Shown piece after piece: positions 34,587 through 42,193 of a DNA stretch of 64,000 bases. Every line of letters begins with the position of its first letter. The first letter of the stretch is position 1. The stretch covers positions 1,054,001-1,118,000 of the forward strand of contig JACKID010000001.1 of assembly GCA_020638675.1 (NCBI GenBank). The letters are read 5' to 3'. The stretch comes from Planctomycetota bacterium. Its GTDB lineage: Bacteria > Planctomycetota > UBA8742 > UBA2392. The notes below the pieces were generated by a model. The model was given only the letters and a program-made list of their open reading frames with translations, made no database searches and had not been told where the DNA came from. Made by a program: the position numbers and the translations under genes.

Positions 34587-35519
34587 ATGGGCGCATTATT
34601 CTACAGCATCTGGCATCGGCCCTATGTCTTTGTCTTCCTGCTGGCGTTCTTGGCCTTCAGTTGGATGGAGCAGGGCAAGCTGCGCACCGGCATCTGGCTG
34701 GTGACCGGCTACCTGGTCGCGCTCACGGCCGAGTGGTGCAGCGTCAACCCGGCCATACGCATTCCATTTGGCTACTACGTCTATCACGACGATGTGCTGG
34801 CCAACGACCTGACGATCTTCGGCGTGCCGTTCTTCGACAGCCTGTCGTTTGCGTTCCTCAGCTACGTCAGCTTCTCGTTTGCGCAGTTCTTCATGTCACC
34901 GCTGTGGCGGCGCGGGTTCGATTTCCAGCGCGTCACTTCGCGTGGCATCCGCAATTCGCCCGTCACGCTGCTGCTCGGCGCGGCGCTGATGACCGTCATC
35001 GACATCGTCGTGGACCCCGTCGCGCACCTCGGGCGGCACTGGTTCCTTGGCGACATCTACCACTACCCTTCGCCCGGCTACCACTTCGACGTGACGATGG
35101 CGAACTACGCGGGCTGGTTCGTGGTCGGCTGGGTGATCATTTTCATTAATCAGCGCGTGGATGCGATTCTCGCCAACCGCGAGCTCACCAGCGGGCGCGA
35201 GCTGAAGCTGCCTTACGTGCCCGCCAAGGGGCTGTTCGCGCCTCTGTTCTGGGCGGGCATCCTGATTTTCAACCTTGGCGTCACGGCCTGGCTCGGCTGG
35301 GCGTACGATCCCGGCGACCTCGAGTTTGACGCCATGGAAGTCCGCAAGCTCTTCCTCGCCGGTTGCTTCGTGGTCGGTCCGATCCTGCTTCTGGCTGCGA
35401 TCCAGCTGATGAAGCCCGCCAACCGCCCGTCCTATGAAGATTTGACCGCCTGGCTGGCCGACTACCCCAACCCGAAACTGAAGGCCAGGATTCGCCCGGA
35501 CGCCGGGAACCCATCCTGA
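34587..35519 (+). CDS. Carotenoid-biosynthesis-type membrane protein (CruF/DUF422-like)
   Basis: A 310-residue protein with about seven hydrophobic helices. Segments such as RIPFGYYVYHDD, GVPFFDSLSF, TVIDIVVDPVAHLG and HWFLGDIYHY match the CruF/DUF422 family. Its known members hydrate carotenoid end groups in the cytoplasmic membrane (1',2'-hydratase; bisanhydrobacterioruberin hydratase in archaea). No crt genes are adjacent, so the substrate is not certain. GAGGG lies just upstream of the ATG, which begins 12 bases after the RAYT element. A terminator hairpin follows the stop. Confidence 0.75.
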   Translation: MGALFYSIWHRPYVFVFLLAFLAFSWMEQGKLRTGIWLVTGYLVALTAEWCSVNPAIRIPFGYYVYHDDVLANDLTIFGVPFFDSLSFAFLSYVSFSFAQFFMSPLWRRGFDFQRVTSRGIRNSPVTLLLGAALMTVIDIVVDPVAHLGRHWFLGDIYHYPSPGYHFDVTMANYAGWFVVGWVIIFINQRVDAILANRELTSGRELKLPYVPAKGLFAPLFWAGILIFNLGVTAWLGWAYDPGDLEFDAMEVRKLFLAGCFVVGPILLLAAIQLMKPANRPSYEDLTAWLADYPNPKLKARIRPDAGNPS

Positions 35520-35566
35520 CGAATTTCGTCACAACACTGGCCATTGGCACTCGTTGATAGATAATC

Positions 35567-35590
35567 GGGCTCAAAGCTGAGCCCTTTCCT
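35567..35590 (+). terminator. Rho-independent-like terminator
   Basis: Stem GGGCTCA/TGAGCCC, loop AAGC, followed by TTTCCT. It lies 48 bases after the carotenoid-type gene and before the esterase cluster. Confidence 0.55.
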
Positions 35591-35626
35591 CAATTCCCCG
35601 GGGTTTCACAGAAACGGGAGATCGAC

Positions 35627-37093
35627 ATGCGCAAGACACTGATCGGCGCGGCAATGCTGGCGCTGCTGGCCGGCTCACTGGCGGCACAGGATGAAGAGCC
35701 CGTACCGGGCGCCAAGATTCTCGAGCGCACCAAGGCGGATGCCATGCTGCTGCTGCCGCAGGCGGGCACCGGCGGCTCGGCCAAGGTCCGGCTAGAAGTC
35801 GATGAGCAGAAGCAGACCGAGATCAAAATCGACGTCGAGGGGTGCGAAAAGCTGAAGGGCTACATCTCGACGCCGTTCGGTCTCGACAAGTCCAAGAAGT
35901 ACCCGCTGGTGCTCGCGCTGAACGGCGACGGGCTCGATACGCCTGAGGATCTCAAGAGCGCTGCGCGCCTCTCCAATGGCAGCGATCCGCTGATTCTGGC
36001 CAGCCTGATGTACTGCGGCGCCGAGGATGCAGGCCAGGGCATTCGCCTGATCTCGCCGCTGGTCAAACAGGAGAAGCTGATTGAGGCGCTCACCTGGTTC
36101 CTGAAGAAAGTGATGGCCGACCAGCCCATCGACCCGGATCGCGTTTTCCTGTTCGGCGGACGCGGCGGCAACGACCGCGCGGCCGATTGGGCCGAAAAGC
36201 TCTGGGAGGATGACCCGGACGCGTTCCCTTTCCGGGCCTGCCTGTACGACGGCCCGATGTGGAACTTCGACGTCGAGAAGGCACCGCCCGTGGCGACCGT
36301 GTTCTCGGTGGTGGATTGGGATCTCGAAATGTCGGGCGGCGACAGCTTCGACTCTCCCGCAAAGTGCGCCAATGAGCTGCTCGCGCGCGGCGTGCCCGCC
36401 GAATACCACGTCTTCAAGGCGGACTTCTTTACCTCCGAGCCCGACCGCCTTTTCCAGATCCATCGCGCGGCCATTAACCGCCTCGGCGGTCCCGGCGCGG
36501 AAGAGTATCCGCCGGACGAGAGCCGCTACCTCGGCGCCAAGGTCCCGGCCGACGACATTCCTTGGAAAGAGCACAAGGACCCGTGGGCCAACGAAGTGAT
36601 CGCCTACGCGCTGGCCGAAGACTGGAAGGGCGCATGGGAGCGCGGCAACGGCATCCTCAACGACAAGAACATCAAGACGAAGGAAAAGCGCGACCTGAAG
36701 GACTTCATGAAGGAGTTCGAAAAGTACGTGAAGGACGAGTGCGACCGCCTCGACGCTTCGATCCAGAAAAGCATCAAGGCCGACTTCTGGCCCAACACGT
36801 GGCACTGGGAACGCCTCAAGGCCATGAACCGCGCCTTCAAGGACGAAAGCTGGTACCAGAAGAAGGGCTATTCGAAGACACTCGAAACGCTGAAGACCTA
36901 CGGCCCCGCCCAGCGCGACGCCGCACGCCGCGAGAAACTGATGCAGGCCGTGAAACTCGAACTCGAGGGCAAGCGCGACGAGGCCAAGAAGATCTACCAG
37001 GACGTCGCCAAGGACAAGAAGGAAGACGGCGGCGTAAGCACATGGCCCTACGCGGCCGAGTACCGCCTCAGCTGGTGGGAAGACATCGGGTAG
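35627..37093 (+). CDS. Exported alpha/beta-hydrolase paralogue without catalytic triad (first of three)
   Basis: A 488-residue protein with a signal peptide (LIGAAMLALLAGSLAA), an N-terminal alpha/beta-hydrolase domain (about 65-310) and a helical C-terminal domain shared with the next two genes (ending STWPYAAEYRLSWWED). The two downstream copies carry GFSWG or GFSAG; here the same position reads GGRGG (residues 177-181), with Arg179 in place of the nucleophile. The oxyanion-side HG motif is LNGDG instead of LHGDG. The His-bearing loop (YHEIPGMGH in copy 2) is YHVFKADFF. The chain is therefore intact but cannot be a classical serine esterase. GGGAG precedes the ATG. Confidence 0.75.
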   Translation: MRKTLIGAAMLALLAGSLAAQDEEPVPGAKILERTKADAMLLLPQAGTGGSAKVRLEVDEQKQTEIKIDVEGCEKLKGYISTPFGLDKSKKYPLVLALNGDGLDTPEDLKSAARLSNGSDPLILASLMYCGAEDAGQGIRLISPLVKQEKLIEALTWFLKKVMADQPIDPDRVFLFGGRGGNDRAADWAEKLWEDDPDAFPFRACLYDGPMWNFDVEKAPPVATVFSVVDWDLEMSGGDSFDSPAKCANELLARGVPAEYHVFKADFFTSEPDRLFQIHRAAINRLGGPGAEEYPPDESRYLGAKVPADDIPWKEHKDPWANEVIAYALAEDWKGAWERGNGILNDKNIKTKEKRDLKDFMKEFEKYVKDECDRLDASIQKSIKADFWPNTWHWERLKAMNRAFKDESWYQKKGYSKTLETLKTYGPAQRDAARREKLMQAVKLELEGKRDEAKKIYQDVAKDKKEDGGVSTWPYAAEYRLSWWEDIG

Positions 37094-37114
37094 CCGGTCG
37101 AACCAAAGCAAAGA

Positions 37115-37150
37115 GGCAAAGGTGAGGCGTGTGCCCCCTTTGCCTTTTTA
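37115..37150 (+). terminator. Terminator within word-repeat hairpin
   Basis: Stem GGCAAAGG/CCTTTGCC, loop of 14 nt, then TTTTTA. The arms extend further as CAAAGCAAAGA words on the left and TTACTTTTG on the right, so the hairpin is also one of the word-repeat type. Confidence 0.6.
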
Positions 37151-37161
37151 CTTTTGCCTTC

Positions 37162-37188
37162 GCGGTGAAGCGCACCGCGCTTCACCGC
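37162..37188. repeat. Perfect 11-bp hairpin
   Basis: Stem GCGGTGAAGCG/CGCTTCACCGC, loop CACCG. It directly follows the terminator hairpin in the spacer between esterase paralogues 1 and 2. No T-tract follows. Confidence 0.6.
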
Positions 37189-37285
37189 GCTGTCATCTCT
37201 TTGTCGAATCGAACGGATTCCTTGCCCGACGCGTCGCGCGGTGCATGATGACTTACCGCGTGCGGTGGTTGTAGCTGGGGTAAAC

Positions 37286-38749
37286 ATGACTGGGCGAATT
37301 CTGCGGTGGCTTCCGGCCGTGCTGTTGCTGTTGAGTCCGCTGGCGCTGGCCCAAGACGCGCCGGAGGCCAAGCCGGGCCAGAAGTTCATCGACCGCGCGG
37401 CGCGCGACGCGGCGAAGCTGCTGCCGCAAACCGGGCTCGGCGGCGACGACAGCAAGAAACTCAATTCCGCCAAGCACAGCTTCGAGACGGTGAAAATCGA
37501 AGTCGAAGGCTGCGAGAAGATGGAAGGCTACATCAGCCTGCCGGAGAACCTCGACAAGTCGAAGAAATACGCGCTCATGTTCGCGTTCCACGGCAACGGC
37601 GACGTGGGCAAGGGCCGCGTGAAGAACGTCGCGGGTGCGAGCACCGACCGAGACCCGGTCATCACCATCGGCGTCCAGTACCAGGAACTTACCGAAGACG
37701 GCAAGGGCAAGATGAACCTGCCCACGCTCGCGACGCCGCAGAAGATCATCGAGGGCTCGCGCTGGCTGCTCGACAAGGTGATGAAGGACCAGCCCGTCGA
37801 TCCGGAGCGCGTGTTCGTCAGCGGCTTCAGCTGGGGCACAAGCTGGGCCAGCGGCTGGGCGGGCCAGGAGTGGCGCGACGACCGCAAGCACTTCCCGTTC
37901 CGCGCGGTCTTCCTCTACAGCAGCGGCGGCGCGGTGACGGAAGCCGACTGCCCGCCGTGCCCGTGGATCTGCACCGTCGGCGAAGACGAAACGGCCGTGC
38001 TCGGCAGCATCAACGTCGTCGCCGCCGTGCGCAACTATTGCAACGCGCTGGCAAGCTGGGGCAAGCCGGTGCTGTATCACGAGATTCCCGGCATGGGCCA
38101 TGCGGTGAACTACCGTTGCATCCAGATCACGCGCGACGTGATCAACGATCTGGGCGGGCCGGGAATGGTGCCGTACCCAACGGGCGATGAGGGCACGCGC
38201 CCGGAGCCGCTGCCTTTTGAGCCGAGCGACGATCCCTACGTGAAGGAAGTGATCGAGCTGTGCAACGCCGACGAATGGCAGGCCGCACTGGCGCGCATCG
38301 AGGCGATCGACGACGACAAGTCGATCGGCAGCAAGGAGAAGCGCGCCGTGAAACACTTCGACAAGGACGTCGAGAAGATCGCGAAGAAGGAAGTAAAGCG
38401 CGTGGATGACCTGGTCGCGGAAGCCATCAAGTCCGAGACCATGCCGGCCGCGTGGCAGATCAAGCGCCTGCGTGCGATCGCTGCGACCTGGGCCGAAGAG
38501 AGCTGGATCAAGGACAAAGGCTACGACGAGCGTCTGGCCAAGCTGGACGGCGACTTCCCGCCGGCCATTCGCGAGCGCGAACGAGAACAGCAGATGCGGG
38601 ATGCCATGCAGCTCGAATCGCAAAAAGACAAGCGCAGCGAAGCGCGAAAGTTGTACGAGGAACTTGCCAAGCGCGAGAATGAAGACGACGGCAATTCGAT
38701 CTGGCCCAAAGCCGCGAAGTATCGCCTGAGCTGGTGGATCGACGGCTAG
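37286..38749 (+). CDS. Exported serine esterase/depolymerase-like hydrolase (second of three)
   Basis: A 487-residue protein with a signal peptide (RWLPAVLLLLSPLALA) and a PHB-depolymerase/dienelactone-type alpha/beta hydrolase. HG motif FHGNGD; nucleophile Ser182 in SGFSWGTS; acidic segment TVGEDETA; catalytic His272 in YHEIPGMGHAVN. The C-terminal 150 residues form a helical domain (VKHFDKDVEKIAKKEVKRVD through LSWWIDG) common to all three paralogues, perhaps for substrate or wall binding. The substrate is probably a polyester or ester-linked polymer outside the cell; this is inference. ATG 37286 was chosen because GGGG and the signal peptide start there. The third copy follows after 17 bases, so these two form an operon. 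Confidence 0.8.
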   Translation: MTGRILRWLPAVLLLLSPLALAQDAPEAKPGQKFIDRAARDAAKLLPQTGLGGDDSKKLNSAKHSFETVKIEVEGCEKMEGYISLPENLDKSKKYALMFAFHGNGDVGKGRVKNVAGASTDRDPVITIGVQYQELTEDGKGKMNLPTLATPQKIIEGSRWLLDKVMKDQPVDPERVFVSGFSWGTSWASGWAGQEWRDDRKHFPFRAVFLYSSGGAVTEADCPPCPWICTVGEDETAVLGSINVVAAVRNYCNALASWGKPVLYHEIPGMGHAVNYRCIQITRDVINDLGGPGMVPYPTGDEGTRPEPLPFEPSDDPYVKEVIELCNADEWQAALARIEAIDDDKSIGSKEKRAVKHFDKDVEKIAKKEVKRVDDLVAEAIKSETMPAAWQIKRLRAIAATWAEESWIKDKGYDERLAKLDGDFPPAIREREREQQMRDAMQLESQKDKRSEARKLYEELAKRENEDDGNSIWPKAAKYRLSWWIDG

Positions 38750-38766
38750 CCGAAACGGGGACAGCC

Positions 38767-40185
38767 ATGCGTACGGCACTCATTCTTTCACTGGCGATCA
38801 CGGCGACGGCGCTGCTCGCGCAGGATGCGGACGCCAACAAGCAACGCATCGAGCAGCAGGCCAGGGGCGATATCGCGCTGATCCTGCCGCAGCTCGGGCT
38901 GGGCGGCGAAGACACGGACACGCTGACGCCGCTGAAGTACTCCCCCAAGGAATGGAAGCCGGCCGATGCGGACGCACCTGACCCCATCGATGCCGTCTGG
39001 TGCATCCCCGACGGCGTTGACGCTGGGCACAAGCTGCCGCTGCTGATCACGCTCCACGGCGACGGCGGCAACGCCAAAGGCCAGGCCGGTGCGGTGGCGC
39101 GCGTGAGTACGAAAGAGGACCCGGTCTTCGTCGCGGCCGTCGGCTGGCAAAACGGCGAGCGCAGCCTGCGCGGCGGCGACGTCGCCGGCTTTGTCGCGCA
39201 GGTGCGTGAGATGGTCGCGGCGATCAAGAAGGACTACACGATCGACAGCAGCCGCATCTTCATGCACGGCTTCAGCGCCGGTTGCACGGTGACCGAGTTC
39301 TACCTGGCCGAAGTCTGGGAGAAGAACCCGGAGAACATGGACATCCGCGCTGCGTTCTTCAGCAGCAAGGCGTTTGACCCGCGCAAGAGCTACCCGCCCA
39401 TCCCCATGATCCAGACCGTCGGCGAAACGGAAGACAACTTCTACGGGCAGGACCAGCGCGGCTACATACGCCAGTTCTGCTGTATGGCGCGCAAGGCCGG
39501 CATCGCCGTGACGTACCACGAAATTCCCGCCCGCGGGCACGAGCTTGCGCCGCGCGTGCTGCAGATCATTCGCGACCACATCCAGGCGTTCGGCGGCCCC
39601 GGCTGCGACGTTTACCGCACTGCCCGCGGCGCGCAGGAGCCGGCCGAGGCGCTGCCGTTCGCGAGTGATGACGCGCTGGTCGCTGAGCTGATCGCGCTGT
39701 GCCGCGCCGACAACTGGGCCGGTGCACTCAAACGCGCGCAGGAGATTGACGACGACAAGGCGATCAAGTCGCGCGACAAGAAAGAGGCCAAGAAGTTCCC
39801 CAAGGAGATGGAGAAGTACGCCAAGAAGGCGCTGCCTGAGCTGGAAAAGAAAATCGAAGAGGCCATGAAGGCTGAGAATTTTCCGCCGGGCTGGGCGGTC
39901 AAACGCCTCAAGGCGCTAAGCGAAGCCTATGCCGAGGAGAGCTGGGTAAGCAACCGCAGCTACGCCGAGCTGTTGAACAGACTGGAGACAGAGTTCGAAC
40001 CCGCCAAGCGCGAGCGCGAACGCGAAGAGTTGTTCATCAGGGCGGAATCGCTGGAGTCCGGGCAAGGCAAGTGGGCTGAGGCGATGAAGCTCTATGAAGA
40101 CCTCGCCGCGCGCAAAGACGAAGACGGCGGCGCCAGCATCTGGCCAAAGGCCGCGGCCTATCGCCTCAAGTGGTGGGTGGACTGA
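38767..40185 (+). CDS. Exported serine esterase/depolymerase-like hydrolase (third of three)
   Basis: A 472-residue protein with a signal peptide (TALILSLAITATALLA). HG motif TLHGDGGN; nucleophile Ser170 in HGFSAGCTV; acidic loop TVGETEDNF; catalytic His258 in HEIPARGHELAP. The C-terminal helical domain ends ASIWPKAAAYRLKWWVD, matching the other two copies. The triad is intact. GGGGA precedes the ATG, which is 17 bases after the second paralogue. It is followed by a long inverted word repeat and then a CocE-type hydrolase, giving a run of four secreted alpha/beta hydrolases. Confidence 0.8.
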   Translation: MRTALILSLAITATALLAQDADANKQRIEQQARGDIALILPQLGLGGEDTDTLTPLKYSPKEWKPADADAPDPIDAVWCIPDGVDAGHKLPLLITLHGDGGNAKGQAGAVARVSTKEDPVFVAAVGWQNGERSLRGGDVAGFVAQVREMVAAIKKDYTIDSSRIFMHGFSAGCTVTEFYLAEVWEKNPENMDIRAAFFSSKAFDPRKSYPPIPMIQTVGETEDNFYGQDQRGYIRQFCCMARKAGIAVTYHEIPARGHELAPRVLQIIRDHIQAFGGPGCDVYRTARGAQEPAEALPFASDDALVAELIALCRADNWAGALKRAQEIDDDKAIKSRDKKEAKKFPKEMEKYAKKALPELEKKIEEAMKAENFPPGWAVKRLKALSEAYAEESWVSNRSYAELLNRLETEFEPAKREREREELFIRAESLESGQGKWAEAMKLYEDLAARKDEDGGASIWPKAAAYRLKWWVD

Positions 40186-40196
40186 GTACTGCCTTT

Positions 40197-40345
40197 CGCG
40201 CGAAGACCCGAAGTGCTCGCGAAGACGCTAAGAACTGCAACTGCAGATTTCGCACAGAGACCACAGAGTTCACAGAGAGGCTGTCTCCGTGAACTCTGTG
40301 GTCTCTGTGCGAGTTGCCTTTCTTCCTGTCTTCTTGCCTTCGCGC
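40197..40345. repeat. Large word-repeat inverted repeat (CACAGAG words)
   Basis: The core arms 40251-40277 and 40285-40311 pair at 26 of 27 positions. The left arm is made of near-tandem 9-nt words CACAGAGAC, CACAGAGTT and CACAGAG. The pairing extends imperfectly outward through CGCGAAGAC-type words on both sides, filling most of the 233-base spacer before the CocE-type gene. Confidence 0.65.
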
Positions 40346-40418
40346 AAGGCCATGAAAGCACTTCCAATCGAATCGCAACCAAACGCGACTACCTGTGTTC
40401 CATGTGCAGGAGAAACAC

Positions 40419-42098
40419 ATGCGCCTGATTGCTGCTGCGATACTCACACTGTTCGCCGCATCGTTCGTCAACGCCGACGACACCACCACCGAAGAGCCGT
40501 GGCAGACGTCGATGAAAGACGTCGCCATCCCCATGCGCGACGGCAAGTCGCTGGCGGCCAACGTGCTGCTGCCGGACAAGCGCGGCAAGTACCCCTGCGT
40601 GCTGGTGCAGACGCCGTACAACAAAGACCGCATGGGCCGCGAGTACGGCGATGACAGCAAAGCCGGCGAGGCCGGCCGCGGCAGCGAGAAGGCCTGGTCG
40701 CTGTTCGACCGCGAGCACTACGCCTACGTCTTCGTCGACTGGCGCGGCTTCTACGGCAGCAAGGACGCCATGCAGGGCGTGAACAAACGCCAGTGGAAAC
40801 GCGGCCAGGACGGCTACGATTGCGTCGAGTGGATCGCCAGCCAGACCTGGTGCGACGGCAAAGTCGGCACGTGGGGCGGCAGCGCGCTCGGCAAACAGCA
40901 GTTCGACACGCTCGCCGAGCAGCCGCCGCACCTGGTGTGCGCGGCGCCGCTGATCGCATACCAGGGTTCGCGCTACGAGAGCTACTACGAAGGCGGCGTG
41001 CTGCTGGAGTCGCACGTCAAGTCGCTCGACCGCCTAGGCTTCGGCGTCAGCAAGTTTGTCACCGACAACCCATTGCCCGGGACGCGCCTGTGGAAGTTGG
41101 CCCGCACGCTTTCCTACCACCCCGAGAAGACACAAGTCCCCTGCCTCATGATCAGCGGCTGGTGGGACAACTACCCGCGCGACGTGGTCGAGCAGTATGC
41201 GGACATCATCGCCAAGGGCAGCGGCAAGGCCAAGGAGAGCAAGCTGGTGATGGGCCCGTGGTCGCACACCGCCATCGACATGCCCGAACAGGGCGACCTG
41301 AAGTACGGCGAGGCCGAGAGCTACTCCACGAAGATCACCATCAAATTCTTCGACTACTACCTGCGCGGGCTTGAGGACAGCGGCTGGAAAGAAGTGCCCA
41401 GCGTCAGCGCGTTCCAGTGCGGCGACAACAAGTGGGTGAGCGGCGACAGTTGGGAAAAGCTGTGCGGCCAGGCCACCTCCATGTACCTGACGCCCGACGG
41501 CAAGGTCAGCGCGGACAAGCCGGGCGCCGCCGGCGACGAGCAGCCGATGACACGTCAATACAAGTACGACCCCAAGAACCCGACGCCGACCATCGGCGGC
41601 CAGAACCTGCCGCCAATGACGCACGGACCCAAGGACGTCAGCAAAATCAGCAAGCGCGACGACGTGCTGGTGTACACAACCGACAAGCTGGCCGAGCCGC
41701 TGGCGGTTCGCGGCGAAGTTGAATTGAAGCTCTACTTCAAGTGCAACCGGGTCGACACGGACATCCACATCCGCCTGTGCGACGAAGCCGCCGACGGCAA
41801 GCAGTATCTGGTCAGCGAGACCATCCAGCGCGCCAAGCTGCGCGACGGCGAAAGCGTGCAAGCGCTCAAGCCCGGCGAGACCTGCAGCGTGACCCTGCGT
41901 CTCGCCCCGCACGCCTACACGTGGGTGAAGGACCACAAGCTGGTGCTGGTCCTGACCGGCGGCAACGCCCCGCGCTACGAGCCGAACACCGGCGACGGCA
42001 GCGACCACTTTGACAAGGCCAAGGCGCTGGACGTGGACGTCACAATCTTCCACGACGCGGACCACCCGGCCGAGCTAAAGCTGCCGATTGTGAAATAG
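40419..42098 (+). CDS. Exported CocE/NonD-family hydrolase (X-Pro dipeptidyl-peptidase S15-like)
   Basis: A 559-residue protein with a signal peptide (RLIAAAILTLFAASFVNA). The S15/CocE hydrolase domain has the nucleophile Ser155 in GTWGGSALGKQ, the acid in MISGWWDNYPRDV and the His in MGPWSHTAID. A C-terminal jelly-roll domain follows (DDVLVYTTDKLAEPL to the end), as in cocaine esterase and glutaryl-7-ACA acylase. The triad is complete. It acts on ester or amide substrates outside the cytoplasm; the specific substrate is unknown. AGGAG lies before the ATG. The stop TAG runs directly into a REP-like element. Confidence 0.88.
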   Translation: MRLIAAAILTLFAASFVNADDTTTEEPWQTSMKDVAIPMRDGKSLAANVLLPDKRGKYPCVLVQTPYNKDRMGREYGDDSKAGEAGRGSEKAWSLFDREHYAYVFVDWRGFYGSKDAMQGVNKRQWKRGQDGYDCVEWIASQTWCDGKVGTWGGSALGKQQFDTLAEQPPHLVCAAPLIAYQGSRYESYYEGGVLLESHVKSLDRLGFGVSKFVTDNPLPGTRLWKLARTLSYHPEKTQVPCLMISGWWDNYPRDVVEQYADIIAKGSGKAKESKLVMGPWSHTAIDMPEQGDLKYGEAESYSTKITIKFFDYYLRGLEDSGWKEVPSVSAFQCGDNKWVSGDSWEKLCGQATSMYLTPDGKVSADKPGAAGDEQPMTRQYKYDPKNPTPTIGGQNLPPMTHGPKDVSKISKRDDVLVYTTDKLAEPLAVRGEVELKLYFKCNRVDTDIHIRLCDEAADGKQYLVSETIQRAKLRDGESVQALKPGETCSVTLRLAPHAYTWVKDHKLVLVLTGGNAPRYEPNTGDGSDHFDKAKALDVDVTIFHDADHPAELKLPIVK

Positions 42099-42193
42099 TG
42101 GCATGCGCTTCCAGCGCACAAGTTCCGCGCGCATCCTGCGCGCGGCGGCGGCTGGAAGCCGCCGGCACTCATCGCCTGGAAGGCGATGCCACT
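42097..42193. repeat. REP-like element with four hairpins, loops TCC, TCC, GGA, GGA
   Basis: Hairpins: TGCGCT-TCC-AGCGCA (42104-42118), GCGCGCA-TCC-TGCGCGC (42127-42143), GGCGGCT-GGA-AGCCGCC (42147-42163), ATCGCCT-GGA-AGGCGAT (42171-42187). All stems are perfect. Both ends read AGTGGCAT inward. It lies exactly between the stop codons of two convergent genes. Confidence 0.75.
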
